Shown here: piece by piece, positions 45,431 to 55,340 of the stretch
Layout of the letters: every line of letters starts with the position of its first letter
How positions within the stretch are numbered: position 1 is the first letter of the stretch
NCBI RefSeq assembly: GCF_022354465.1
Contig: NZ_CP092361.1
Coordinates: forward strand, 620,001 to 684,000
Direction of reading: 5' to 3'
DNA: 64,000 nucleotides
Source: Wielerella bovis
GTDB lineage: Bacteria; Pseudomonadota; Gammaproteobacteria; Burkholderiales; Neisseriaceae
Position numbers and translations under genes: made by a program
Notes under the pieces: model-generated
The model's database searches: none
What the model was told of the DNA's origin: nothing
The model's input: only the letters and a program-made list of their open reading frames with translations

Positions 45431-46855
45431 ATGGCAAAAAATATCGGTATTATCTTGGCAGGTGGTGTAGGCAGTCGCATGGGACTGGGCTATCCCAAAC
45501 AATTTTCTAAAATCGCAGGGAAAACCGCATTGGAACATACGGTTAGTATTTTTCAAAATCATGATGAGATTGATGAAATTATCATTGTATCCGAAAAAAA
45601 TCATCATAAACAAATTCAAGATATTGTCGCACAAGCTGGTTTTGATAAAGTCAATCGTATTTTATTTGGTGGTAAAGAGCGTACCGATTCTACTTTGTCT
45701 GCCATACAAGCGTTGCAAGATGAGCCTGCTGATACCAAACTGATTATCCATGATGCGGTGCGTCCTTTGTTGGCAGCCGAAGTGATTCATGAATGCATTG
45801 CAGCATTAGAAACATTTAATGCGGTTGATGTGGCGATTCCTGCAACTGATACCATTGTGCATGTGAATAATGAAACACGCGAAATCATCAATATTCCGCC
45901 ACGCAAAGAATATTATCAAGGACAAACACCACAAGCATTTCGTTTAGGCACACTCAAAAAAGCGTATGAAATTTATGCGCAATCTGGGGAAGTGCACGCG
46001 ACTTGCGATTGTGGCATTGTGTTAAAAACACTACCTGATGAAAAAGTAGGGATTGTAGGAGGCTCTGAAACCAATATTAAATTAACGCGCCCAGTCGATT
46101 TATTTATTGCTGATAAATTATTCCAAAGTCGTAGCCATTTTACCTTACGCAACATTACATCACTAGAACGCTTGCAAGAATTAAAAGGCAAAGTTTTGGT
46201 AGTATTCGGCGGTAGCTATGGTATTGGTGCAGATATTATTAAATTGGCACAACAGTTTGGCGCAAAAACTTATGGTTTAAGTCGTTCATCTGGTGTAGAC
46301 GTTACTGATTTTGATGCTATTCAGGCTGCCTTGAAACAGATTCATGATACAGAAAAATACATTGACTTTGTGGTCAACACCGCAGCTGTTTTGGTGCATA
46401 AACCCTTGGCATTAATGAGCCGAGAAAGTGTAGAAGGCTGCATTAATGTGAATTATATGGGCATGGTCAATGTTGCTATGGCTGCGTATCCCTATCTAAA
46501 AGAAAGTCATGGTGGTTTTTTAAGCTTTGCATCAAGCTCTTATACGCGTGGTCGTCCATTTTACAGTATTTATTCGTCCACCAAAGCTGCAATTGTGAAT
46601 TTAACCCAAGCATTATCTGAAGAATGGCAGCCTGAAAATATCAACATCAATTGTATCAATCCAGAACGTACTCAAACGCCGATGCGTTCCAAAGCATTTG
46701 GTATAGAACCGGAAGGCACGCTACTTGATTCTCGCACCGTCGCGCTGGCATCATTGGCAGTATTGGTCAGCAAGGAAACAGGTAATGTGATTAATGTGGT
46801 AATGCAAGACCAAGAATATATTCAACATCTTCTAGATGATTTGACAGAAGAATAA
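45431..46855 (+). CDS. bcs1: Bifunctional ribulose-5-phosphate reductase / CDP-ribitol pyrophosphorylase (Bcs1/Acs1 type)
   Basis: 474 residues in two domains. N-terminal IspD-like cytidylyltransferase (about 1-235): [34 protein letters not shown]-terminal short-chain dehydrogenase (about 245-474): [18 protein letters not shown], catalytic Tyr-Lys in [19 protein letters not shown]. This fusion converts ribulose-5-phosphate to CDP-ribitol in two steps and is the first gene of the H. influenzae type a and b capsule regions. GGGAG lies 5 bases before the start. It is followed after 2 bases by the next gene. Two DUS are embedded, so it is adapted to the host. Confidence 0.85.
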   Translation: MAKNIGIILAGGVGSRMGLGYPKQFSKIAGKTALEHTVSIFQNHDEIDEIIIVSEKNHHKQIQDIVAQAGFDKVNRILFGGKERTDSTLSAIQALQDEPADTKLIIHDAVRPLLAAEVIHECIAALETFNAVDVAIPATDTIVHVNNETREIINIPPRKEYYQGQTPQAFRLGTLKKAYEIYAQSGEVHATCDCGIVLKTLPDEKVGIVGGSETNIKLTRPVDLFIADKLFQSRSHFTLRNITSLERLQELKGKVLVVFGGSYGIGADIIKLAQQFGAKTYGLSRSSGVDVTDFDAIQAALKQIHDTEKYIDFVVNTAAVLVHKPLALMSRESVEGCINVNYMGMVNVAMAAYPYLKESHGGFLSFASSSYTRGRPFYSIYSSTKAAIVNLTQALSEEWQPENININCINPERTQTPMRSKAFGIEPEGTLLDSRTVALASLAVLVSKETGNVINVVMQDQEYIQHLLDDLTEE

Positions 46856-46857
46856 AT

Positions 46858-47958
46858 ATGGAACGTTTGCCACAGTTCATTTATTTGGATAGCAAAATTG
46901 TTGGGACAGCCAAACAAATCGCTACATTTTTTGAAGAAGGTATTTTTGCATCTGAAACAACGGTACTCATCAAAAAATACAAACACAAATCAGCCAAACA
47001 GATTGCAGCTATTTTCAGGCTGCATGGTATTGCGTACCGATTTGTGTTAGCACAAGATTTAGACACTTTACCTAAAGGTGTGATGTTTTACCCATTTAAT
47101 GCCCAATCCAATTGTCGCGCTGTTGCCAATCGCCACTTAACGCATATTTTTATTACGCATGGTGAAAGCAATAAAGCTGCATCGGTCAAGCCGATTATTC
47201 GGATTTATGATTATGTACTGACGGCAGGACAAGCGGGTATTGACCGTTTTTTGGCGCACGGTATTTTTTCGCAGCATGATGTGGATAGTGGGCGATTAAT
47301 TACCGCAGGCGATACTTTTATTGGTAAAACAGGATTGTCTAAACAGGGCAAAAAATGTATTTTCTATGCTCCAACTTGGGAAGGTGGTATTGAACAGGAA
47401 AACTATTCCAGCTTGGCGTATTGGCAACAAGTAGCAGAGCGCATTATCCAAAAAGTAGTAGAATATCAGATAGATACTCTGGTAATACGGTCGCATCCCA
47501 ACACAGGACATCGCCTTGCGTACTATCAAGAAAACTTGTTTCAATTGGCAAAAACTTGTATGCAACATAATTTAAAAGTGATTGCATATCAGCCCAATTT
47601 AGCTTTATCGTTATTTCAACAATGGAAATGGAAAAAGCTAGGAATTAAGTTTTCAAGCAACCTGAAAGATTTTCAGGCTGTGTTTGCATTGTGTGATGTT
47701 TCAGCAATAGAAACGCAGTTGTTGAATGAGGATATCTCATACGAATTGTTCTACCCTGCGTATCAATCTACAATGGCCATTCCCAATTTGAATGTTTATC
47801 ATGAAGTAGCACCCATGGATATTCAGGCAGCATGGCTGTCATTACATGATGCTGCACAACATAAAATTTATTGGATTAACACCCATTTTGAACAGATGGC
47901 TTTATCCAATCGCATCACTTTTTTAATCAATCAATTATCACAATACGAACGGAATTAA
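46858..47958 (+). CDS. TagB/TagF-like CDP-polyol phosphotransferase (position of bcs2)
   Basis: 366 residues. The central part has the teichoic-acid transferase look: FITHGESNKA (the catalytic His of the WHG/THG type), FIGKTGLSKQGKKCIFYAPTWEGG, VIRSHPNTGHR and ALCDVSAIETQLL in place of the usual DYSS motif. Probably uses CDP-ribitol made by the previous gene, perhaps to prime the polymer on the lipid-linked Kdo primer, but this is inferred. It occupies the place of bcs2 in Hib. Genes on both sides are 2 and 6 bases away, one operon. Confidence 0.6.
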   Translation: MERLPQFIYLDSKIVGTAKQIATFFEEGIFASETTVLIKKYKHKSAKQIAAIFRLHGIAYRFVLAQDLDTLPKGVMFYPFNAQSNCRAVANRHLTHIFITHGESNKAASVKPIIRIYDYVLTAGQAGIDRFLAHGIFSQHDVDSGRLITAGDTFIGKTGLSKQGKKCIFYAPTWEGGIEQENYSSLAYWQQVAERIIQKVVEYQIDTLVIRSHPNTGHRLAYYQENLFQLAKTCMQHNLKVIAYQPNLALSLFQQWKWKKLGIKFSSNLKDFQAVFALCDVSAIETQLLNEDISYELFYPAYQSTMAIPNLNVYHEVAPMDIQAAWLSLHDAAQHKIYWINTHFEQMALSNRITFLINQLSQYERN

Positions 47959-47964
47959 AACATA

Positions 47965-50900
47965 ATGAAACTTTGGTTATTTGGTACGTACGCTTGGCAA
48001 GGCAATCCTAAAGCATTATTTTTATATATGGTGAAACATTGCGCTCAAACCCATGAATGCTGGTGGGTGGCGGACAATGAAATCGATGCTAAAAATATTC
48101 GAAAACTTACAGGTATTCAAAATGTTACATTCATGAATAGTAGCAAAAGTAAAGAACTTTTTGCGCGTGCAGATGTGTATGTAACAGAGAATTTTCGCGA
48201 AAATTATCCCTTTGAAATAAAGGAAAGCACCAAAATTTTCAATACTTGGCATGGCGTGGGTTTGAAGCATATAGAATTAGCATTGATAGGTAAAGGAATT
48301 AATCTAAATTATACTTGGATTGATAGTATTATTCGTAAAAATATTAAATATTCTTCTATATACCGAAATCAAACTATTTTTTTGGTTACATCAGAAAAAA
48401 TGGAAGAGCATTTTTTAGCCGATGCTCCAATTTCATCTAAACATTTAGTTCGTGGCGTATATCCACGTAATATTGCATATAAAGATAATACTTTAAATAG
48501 TTTTACTTTAAACGATATTTTTCCGAAAAAAGAACATAAATATACAAGAATTACTTTATTTGCACCAACTCACCGTTTTAATTTGAATGGTATTTTAAAT
48601 AAACTAATACCTGATTTTAATGCATTGGAGAAAGTGGCTAGTGAAAATAACCAATTAATTATTATTAAAGTTCACCCTTCAATGAAAAAAGACGCGTATT
48701 TTGGCGAAATGCAAGGCAAATACGAAAACAATTCACACATTTTATTCTGGGACGATCAATACGATATTTATGAAATTTTCCAACATATTGATGTAGCGAT
48801 TGTGGATTATTCCAGTATTTTCTACGATATGCTAGAAGCAGGTGTGAATAAATTTATTCGTTATGTACCTGATTTGACAGAATATCAAAAAGATTTGGAA
48901 TTGATTGGTGATTACATTGATTTGACCGAAGGTACCTTGATTCACGATTTCACATCTTTGTTGAATGAATTGCAAAATACGGAAATTCAAGAGATTGATG
49001 CCGAACGCAAACAATATTTGATGAACCACTTTTTCTCCTACGAAACAGATTCAGGCAGCCTGAAAAACATGATTCAGGCTGTGGATGATTGCATTTTGCA
49101 GCCCAGTCAATTAAAAGAATTGCATTCTTTTGATATTTTTGACACGCTTATTCGCCGCAGTACTTTAAAACCATTGAGTATTTTTGATTATGTGCGCGAC
49201 CGTGCCAAGCAATCTGACATTGTGTTTCCTACTGCTTTGTTGGAAAACTGGGTAAATGTTCGCAATAAAGTGGAACACGATGTGCGCGACATGATGCGTA
49301 AAACCATTTTGGAACGTCAAAGCAATAAATTGGAAGTAACACTAGACCAAATTTATGCGCGTTTGCAGCACAACATGAATTTGTCTGATGAACAAATTGC
49401 ATTTTTAAAGCAAGCGGAAATTGAAGCAGAAATTGCCCATGTTGAACCAATTCAAAAACGCATTGATTTCTTGTTTGGTTTGATTGCAGCAGGTCATGAT
49501 GTGGTATTGGCGAGTGATATGTACCTACCTGAAAACGTTATTCGTGCTATGTTGATTCAAGCAGATGAGCGTTTAGCAGATGTACCATTGTACCTTTCAG
49601 CCAGCATTGGTTATCAAAAATCAACGGGTAAATTGTATCAACATATTTTCTTTGATTTGAATTACGCATACAGTCGTTGGGTTCACTATGGCGACAACAA
49701 GCATGCCGATGGTTCTGTGCCACGCAAATATGGCATTCAAACGATGGTGCATGATATTGACGATTTTATCCCATTTGAGGCAGCCTTAATTGAAGCGATG
49801 GACAACCACAACCGTTATCCAGCCTATCAGTTGGCGACCAAAATGCACCGCTATCGTACTCATTTGATTCAACAAATGGGTATGAGTAATGCCGTATTAG
49901 AACAGCAATATTATGCTTATGCCTATGTGGGCTCGGCGTTTGTGCCATACATTAATTGGGCGATTAAAGATGCTTTGAAACGTGGCTATGAAACCCTGTA
50001 TTTTATTTCGCGTGATGGTCATTTCTTGAAACAAATTGCCGATAAAATCATTCAAATTCAAGGCTATGATATTCAGACCAAATACATTTACGGCTCGCGT
50101 AAAGTATGGCGTTTACCGTCTTTCATAGATAAAGTGGATGATGAAACTTTTGGTGGATTTGGCAATTTTGTGGGCATGGATTGCTTTGATGATTTGGTCA
50201 ATGCCAGTTTTTTGAGTGAAGAAGAATTATTGACACTGTTCCCCGAATTTGGCAGCCTGAAAAATGCCAAGCATTTGCGTGGCGAAATTGCTGAAAACAT
50301 TCGTGTGAAAATGAAATCATCAGCAGTTTATCATCAGAAAGTATTGGCATTGGCGGCAGAAAAACGTGCGATTGTACGCCAATATTTGCAGCAAGAAATC
50401 AATCCAGATGAAAAATTCGCCTTCGTAGAATTTTGGGGACGAGGTTACACCCAAGATACGTTTGGGCGCTTATTGAACGATGCGTTTGGTCGTGAAATCA
50501 ACAACCCATTCTATTATGTCCGCAGCTTTACCGATGATAAAGGCACATCGGTACGCCACAATTTTGTGCTGACACCACAGAATTTTTCGTTTTTTGAACC
50601 GATTTTTGCCCAAACACCTTATGAAAGCATTTCCGCTTATCAAGAAAATGCGGGCAGAATTGAGCCAGTGATTGTACCAACGGATGCGACAAATTCCGAA
50701 TGGTTGTTGTCAGGCATATTGGATTTTGTGTCGGATTATCTGTCATTGACACTGAATGATGCCGACTATTTTGATGCTGCCATTTCACAATTCACTTATC
50801 ATTACCAATTGACCACGCATTCTGACCAGTTTTTATGTAATGTATTCAGTGAGTTGAAGGATAATATTTCCAGTTTTGGCGAAACAAAATCCTACGCGCC

Positions 50901-51579
50901 CAAATTGACTGTGAAACAACTGCAAAACATTTCATCAAAACAAGATTTAGATAAATTGACCTTATCCATTCCCATGTCATTGGCGAAAAGTGATGAAGAA
51001 ACCATTGATTTTTATGGAAAAATTCAAAAATCACATAAATTGCCAGCAATCAATGTTACACCAGTGAAAATGGTGTATGCGGTTAATCCGATGGATAATT
51101 ATGTGGTCAATGATACTGTGCCATTTAAAGTGAACAGTGTAAAAAACAACAGTTTTTATTTGGACGTGGCATTTAACGATAATACCAAACGCAAAGATAT
51201 GTATTTGAAAGCTAATCATGAAATTGAAGTCATTGCGATTGACTATTTGAAAAATGGTGTACCACGTTTGCTGACGGCTTATGGATACATTACAGCCAAT
51301 AAAGAGTGGGTAAGTATGCTGCCTGAATCAATACAACCTAAAAAAATGGTTCAAACTTCAATGGAAGAAGAAAAGCTTGGCTTAAAACAGCTTGATACAG
51401 GTGATACGGATGAAATTGTGGCAATAAGAAAACGTAAAATGAATAAATTAGCGCGTAATCCTTATGCTTTTTTCAAGGATTCAAAAAATCCTGCTGTTTC
51501 TTCATTGAGTATTTTATTTGATGAAAAAACAGTTATTGGGCGAATATTAACTCGTTTGGTAAAAAATCTTTTAACTTAG
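47965..51579 (+). CDS. bcs3: Multi-domain capsule polymerase, Bcs3/Acs3 type
   Basis: 1204 residues. Domain 1 (about 1-380) is a TagF-like polyol-phosphate transferase: FNTWHGVGLKH (His about 96), LFAPTHRF, KVHPSMKKDAYF, IVDYSSIFYDML. Domain 2 (about 385-620) is a HAD phosphatase: SFDIFDTLIRRS (about 388), ASDMYLP (about 515), HYGDNKHADG (about 575). Domain 3 (about 640-960) has YFISRDGHFLKQIADKI (about 680) and FVEFWGRGYTQDTF and corresponds to the ribosyltransferase part of Hib Bcs3. A C-terminal region follows. Together they would build ribose-ribitol-phosphate chains. The TAG stop is exactly at an IS insertion; original and present stop codons agree. Confidence 0.8.
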   Translation: MKLWLFGTYAWQGNPKALFLYMVKHCAQTHECWWVADNEIDAKNIRKLTGIQNVTFMNSSKSKELFARADVYVTENFRENYPFEIKESTKIFNTWHGVGLKHIELALIGKGINLNYTWIDSIIRKNIKYSSIYRNQTIFLVTSEKMEEHFLADAPISSKHLVRGVYPRNIAYKDNTLNSFTLNDIFPKKEHKYTRITLFAPTHRFNLNGILNKLIPDFNALEKVASENNQLIIIKVHPSMKKDAYFGEMQGKYENNSHILFWDDQYDIYEIFQHIDVAIVDYSSIFYDMLEAGVNKFIRYVPDLTEYQKDLELIGDYIDLTEGTLIHDFTSLLNELQNTEIQEIDAERKQYLMNHFFSYETDSGSLKNMIQAVDDCILQPSQLKELHSFDIFDTLIRRSTLKPLSIFDYVRDRAKQSDIVFPTALLENWVNVRNKVEHDVRDMMRKTILERQSNKLEVTLDQIYARLQHNMNLSDEQIAFLKQAEIEAEIAHVEPIQKRIDFLFGLIAAGHDVVLASDMYLPENVIRAMLIQADERLADVPLYLSASIGYQKSTGKLYQHIFFDLNYAYSRWVHYGDNKHADGSVPRKYGIQTMVHDIDDFIPFEAALIEAMDNHNRYPAYQLATKMHRYRTHLIQQMGMSNAVLEQQYYAYAYVGSAFVPYINWAIKDALKRGYETLYFISRDGHFLKQIADKIIQIQGYDIQTKYIYGSRKVWRLPSFIDKVDDETFGGFGNFVGMDCFDDLVNASFLSEEELLTLFPEFGSLKNAKHLRGEIAENIRVKMKSSAVYHQKVLALAAEKRAIVRQYLQQEINPDEKFAFVEFWGRGYTQDTFGRLLNDAFGREINNPFYYVRSFTDDKGTSVRHNFVLTPQNFSFFEPIFAQTPYESISAYQENAGRIEPVIVPTDATNSEWLLSGILDFVSDYLSLTLNDADYFDAAISQFTYHYQLTTHSDQFLCNVFSELKDNISSFGETKSYAPKLTVKQLQNISSKQDLDKLTLSIPMSLAKSDEETIDFYGKIQKSHKLPAINVTPVKMVYAVNPMDNYVVNDTVPFKVNSVKNNSFYLDVAFNDNTKRKDMYLKANHEIEVIAIDYLKNGVPRLLTAYGYITANKEWVSMLPESIQPKKMVQTSMEEEKLGLKQLDTGDTDEIVAIRKRKMNKLARNPYAFFKDSKNPAVSSLSILFDEKTVIGRILTRLVKNLLT

Positions 51580-52395
51580 AACCTGTGTTCATAAAATGAT
51601 AAAATATTTCTATGACTAGAAAACCTTACCCAACTGACCTAACAGACGCTCAATGGCAAGCCATTGAACCGTGTTTTACCAATTGCCGTAACAGAAAATG
51701 GGATAAACGCGAGCTGGTTAATGCTGCTTTGTACATTACCAAAACAGGTTGCCAATGGCGCATGCTGCCCTATGATTTTCCACCACATGATACGGTGTGG
51801 AGCTTTTATCGCAGAGCTAATCAATCTGGTTTATGGGATAAAATTCTTTTGGCATTGGTTCACAAAAACGTTTAGCAAACAATAAGCAAGCAATGCCAAC
51901 TTATGCCATTATTGATTCACAAAGTGTGAAAACAGCCGCTGTTGCACAGGATAAAGGTTTTGATGGTGGCAAGAAAATCAAAGGTCGCAAACGGCATATT
52001 GCCGTAGATACGATGGGTAATCTGCTGGCTGTTGTTGTTCATGCTGCCAACATTCACGACACCAAAGCGGGTATTTTCGTGGCTCAAAAAGCGTTTGAAA
52101 CTTATCCGAGTTTAAAAGGCTTTTGTGCCGATGCAGCTTATCGCCGTACATTTGAGCAAAATGTGCAAGATGAGTTGGGTTTATCTGTTGATATTTCAGT
52201 GAAAATCAAAGATGTCTCTTGGCAAGTTTTACCCAAACGTTGGATTGTGGAACGGACGTTTGCATGGTTGGGGTGGTCTCGGCGTTTGGCAAAAGATTTT
52301 GAGCAGACAATTTTATCTGCTGAAAATTTTATTAAACTGGGGTATATTTCACGAATATTAAAATTTATCAAATAATTATTTATGAACACAGGTTC
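51579..52395 (+). mobile_element. IS5-family (IS427/IS1031-like) insertion sequence
   Basis: 817 bp with 17-bp perfect inverted ends GAACCTGTGTTCATAAA and flanking TTA target duplications (51576-51578 and 52396-52398). Encodes a two-frame transposase. The insertion falls at the stop codon of the polymerase gene without changing it. Confidence 0.88.
51612..52375 (+). CDS. IS5-family transposase, two frames joined by -1 frameshift
   Basis: Frame A (51612-51875, 87 residues) starts RKPYPTDLTDAQWQAIEP, the usual DUF4096 N-terminal domain of IS427-type transposases. Frame B reaches to 52375 and holds the DDE core: YAIIDSQSVKT (first Asp), KGFCADAAYR (second Asp), RWIVERTFAWL (Glu). The overlap contains CACAAAAAC, a plausible slippery run for -1 frameshifting. 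Both frames are intact, so the element may be active. Moves the element by DNA transposition. Confidence 0.85.
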
Positions 52396-52466
52396 TTAGT
52401 TTACAGTTTGTTATCTTCATTTTTACAGGGTAACATAATTGCTAATCTAATACAGCCACAATAAAT

Positions 52467-53463
52467 AACGCGAACTCGGGATAAGAAATTTCATAAAAAT
52501 TAAAGGGCAAACGTGATAATCTATTGTTTGCACACAACCAAGTATCACGAAAGCCCTTTAACATGGATTATCTTACCGCACTTTTCTGCCAAATTGATGA
52601 TTTTTGCAAAGAATTTGAACCCAAATTCAATAGCAAATTGATTAAAAACAATAAAATTCGTAATAGACCAAGTTGTATCAGTACCGCAGAAATCATGACC
52701 GTACTGATTGCTTTTCATCAATATCGCATGCGTGATTTCAAAACCTATTACCAATGGCAAGTCCAATCCATTTGGCAGCGAGACTTCCCCAATATGCCCA
52801 GCTACAACCGCTTTTTGGAACTGGCTACACGAGCCTTACCTGCTATGTTGGTATTTTTAACCACCCAAATGGGCAAATGCACAGGTATAGGTGTGGTGGA
52901 TTCAACCACTTTGTCGGTTTGCCACAATCGCCGTATTCACTCGCATAAAGTGTTTAAAAACATCGCGCAAAGGGGCAAAAGCAGTACAGGCTGGTTTTAC
53001 GGTTTCAAATTGCATGCGGTATTTAACCACTTGGGTGAGCTGGTCAATTTTTGCTTAACCGCAGGCAATGTGGATGACCGTCAAGGTTTAAAACAAATGG
53101 CAAAGCACCTATTCGGCATTTTGGTGGCGGATAGGGGCTATATTGGAAAAGATTTAAGTGATTGGCTTAAAGAGAAATATGGCATTACTTTACTAACGGG
53201 TATCAAAAAAGGCATGAAACCCAAACAATACACAAGTGAGCAGAAAAAGCTGCTTAAAAAACGTGGTGTTATAGAAACCATTTTTGGGCAACTGAAAAAT
53301 TTGTGTCAAATTGAACATACTCGGCATCGTTTGGAGCGTGGTTTTATCTTGAATTTGATTTCAGGTTTGACTGCCTATTGCCTGTTTCCTTATAAGCCAA
53401 TGATGTTTGGAAAAAAGTCTTTGTTACCAATGAAGTAAGAAAGGCTTATCCCGAGTTCGCGTT
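52467..53463 (+). mobile_element. IS982-family insertion sequence
   Basis: 997 bp with perfect 19-bp inverted ends AACGCGAACTCGGGATAAG and AAAT target duplications at 52463-52466 and 53464-53467. Sits 68 bases after the IS5-family copy, upstream of the GT8 pseudogene. Confidence 0.9.
52563..53438 (+). CDS. IS982-family transposase
   Basis: 291 residues from ATG 52563 (an upstream TTG would add 13). IS982 signatures: VDSTTLSVCHNRRIHSHKVF (first Asp), GKSSTGWFYGFKLHAVFNHLGE, ILVADRGYIGKDLSDWL (second Asp) and KKRGVIETIFGQLKNL (Glu). The DDE set is complete and the frame intact, so the copy may be mobile. Lacks DUS, as do the other IS genes here. Confidence 0.88.
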   Translation: MDYLTALFCQIDDFCKEFEPKFNSKLIKNNKIRNRPSCISTAEIMTVLIAFHQYRMRDFKTYYQWQVQSIWQRDFPNMPSYNRFLELATRALPAMLVFLTTQMGKCTGIGVVDSTTLSVCHNRRIHSHKVFKNIAQRGKSSTGWFYGFKLHAVFNHLGELVNFCLTAGNVDDRQGLKQMAKHLFGILVADRGYIGKDLSDWLKEKYGITLLTGIKKGMKPKQYTSEQKKLLKKRGVIETIFGQLKNLCQIEHTRHRLERGFILNLISGLTAYCLFPYKPMMFGKKSLLPMK

Positions 53464-53621
53464 AAATATATATTTGCATTATCAGCCATGATTGTTAATT
53501 TACAAAAAACTAATTCTAATTTATATGATGAAATTGTGGTTTATCATGATGATTTAACTGATGATGATTGTAGGGAATTTCTAAAACTAGAAACCAGAAT
53601 TCGATTTATTAAATATGATTA

Positions 53622-54523
53622 TATAGTCAATTCAAAATAAAATAGTACAATACCCTATTTTCTAGGATTTAAAAAATGGCACATTCAACTGAACTGCGAA
53701 ATAAAGCATTAAATTATTATGAACAATGCAAAAATATCAGTAAAGTTTCCCAAGCTTACCAAATATCCAGAAATACACTCTACCTATGGATACGCTTAAA
53801 AGAGCAAACAGGCAGCTTAAATCATCAAGTAAAGGGACAAAATGCCAATAAATTAAACAGTCAAAAATTGGCTGAATATGTGCAACAACACCCTGATGCT
53901 TATTTATATGAAATAGCTGAACATTTTCATTGTTCAAAATCAGCCATTTTTTATGCACTCAAAAGAATGGGTATCACGCGTAAAAAAAGACCACCACATA
54001 CAAAGAACAAGACCTAAATAAAGTAAAGCATTATTTAAATCAACTGGCTGAATTTTTTGATTATCAGCATGTTTATTTGGATGAAACAGGATTTGATACT
54101 TACTTGTTTCGTCCTTATGCGCGTAGTCCAAAGGGACAGGTCATCAAAGCCCAAATCAGTGGTAAAAAGTACCAACGTTTATCGCTTGTTGCCGCACAAA
54201 TCGGCAATAAACTGATTGCACCAATGATTTATCAAAACACAATGACCAGTGCTTTTTTTGAAACATGGTTTGAGCAATGTTACCTGTAGAAATAAGAAAT
54301 CTGTCATTATTTTAGATAATGCACGATTTCATCGTATGGGTATTTTGCGTGAAATGGCGCACAAATGGGGGCATAAAATTTTGCCGCTTGCGCCTTATTC
54401 ACCAAAGCTTAATCCCATAGAACAAACATGGGCAAACATTAAGAGATATATGCGAACCATGTTACCTTGTGGAAGGCATTTTACTGATACGTTAGTGTCC
54501 TATTCTTATTTTAACTGACTATA
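53622..54523 (+). mobile_element. IS630-family element inserted in the GT8 gene
   Basis: About 902 bp, ends TATAGTCAATTCAAAATAAA and TATTTTAACTGACTATA as inverted repeats, TA duplicated at both ends. Carries a transposase with a programmed shift and an extra frameshift, so it is probably dead. Confidence 0.88.
53676..54518 (+). pseudogene. IS630-family transposase, frameshifted
   Basis: Frame A (53676-54017) is the helix-turn-helix part (ISKVSQAYQISRNTLYLWIR). A run of seven A near 53983 would allow the family's -1 shift into a frame encoding YLDETGFDTYLFRPYARSPKGQ (first Asp). That frame stops at 54289 (FEQCYL*). The rest, with IILDNARFHRMG (second Asp) and YSPKLNPIEQTWANIK (Glu), is in a third frame. 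The second break is not a family feature and indicates an inactive gene. Confidence 0.8.
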
Positions 54524-55138
54524 AAAATTGGGAGGAAGAACATAAGCCTGTTACCACTACATTAGCAAAACAAATTTTATCTAGATACTCACATTTAGCA
54601 TGGTCTAAATATAAAATATTTGAATTATTGCAATATTATAAAAGAGTACTGTATTTAGATTTAGATATAATAATTAAAGGTGATATTTCTGAATTATTTA
54701 CATTAGAGGGAATTGCTTGGAGAAATGGTGATTCATTTCATAAAAAATTTGGCAGTAAATTAAAAGATTTCTCAGAAACAAAGAATATACCAGAAGATAC
54801 AAGTACACCTAATGGTGGCTTAATCTATGTAAGTGATGTGATTGATTGGCAAAAAGCATTGCGAGATGGTAATGATTTTTTAGTTAAGTTTATGGATTAT
54901 TACGAAGCAGGTATAGATGAATTGGTGTTAGCATGGGTAGTTTACCAGAATAAACTTAAACTAACCAGTTTAGATGTTTATACTTTTAATACATTTCCTC
55001 AAATGTATAAATTTTACACTAAAATAATACATTTTATGGGTGTGGAAAAGCCTTGGAATAGCGAACTAATGCAAATGGTTTATCCTGAATGGATTCAATA
55101 TTTTGATGAAGCATATAAAACGATACAATTTACATCAG

Positions 55139-55324
55139 ATGTCATTTAAGCTTGTATCTCAAAAAGTTCAATCATTGATTGAGCGTAATAGTAGAGTGTT
55201 CAAACTAACAGAGGATAATCGGGGGATTTATTTATATTCTGAAAAGTGCAGTTTGTCAGAAATTGCTAGTTTATTTGAATATTTTTACTCAAATACTAAG
55301 GATATTGTAAAAATTTCCGATTAA
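55139..55324 (+). CDS. Small hypothetical protein
   Basis: 61 residues (MSFKLVSQKVQSLIERNS...). Overlaps the GT8 gene end by 11 bases in another frame and ends 16 bases before rfbB. No known domain. It could be a remnant of a longer gene. AT-rich like the GT8 gene. Confidence 0.35.
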   Translation: MSFKLVSQKVQSLIERNSRVFKLTEDNRGIYLYSEKCSLSEIASLFEYFYSNTKDIVKISD

Positions 55325-55340
55325 TTAACAATATAAAATT

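Larger units (their letters stand above)
53488..55149 (+). pseudogene. GT8-type glycosyltransferase split by an IS630 element
   Basis: The 5' part (53488-53623) encodes MIVNLQKTNSNLYDEIVVYHDD...RFIKYDY. The 3' part (54524-55149) continues KNWEEEHKPVTTTLAKQIL and holds the DxD motif in VLYLDLDIIIKG and NGGLIYVSD, typical of family 8 transferases. Removing the IS plus one TA copy restores the frame exactly. The extreme N-terminus is uncertain, since the IS982 copy lies just upstream and no good start is visible. Very AT-rich compared with rfbB and the polymerase, and without DUS, so probably acquired. Would add a sugar to capsule or lipooligosaccharide. Confidence 0.8.

Noticed and set aside
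45431..46100. Plain IspD (MEP pathway) as identity of the first capsule gene
   Set aside because: The protein is twice the IspD length with a full SDR domain and lies in an operon with TagF-like enzymes, so CDP-ribitol synthesis fits better.
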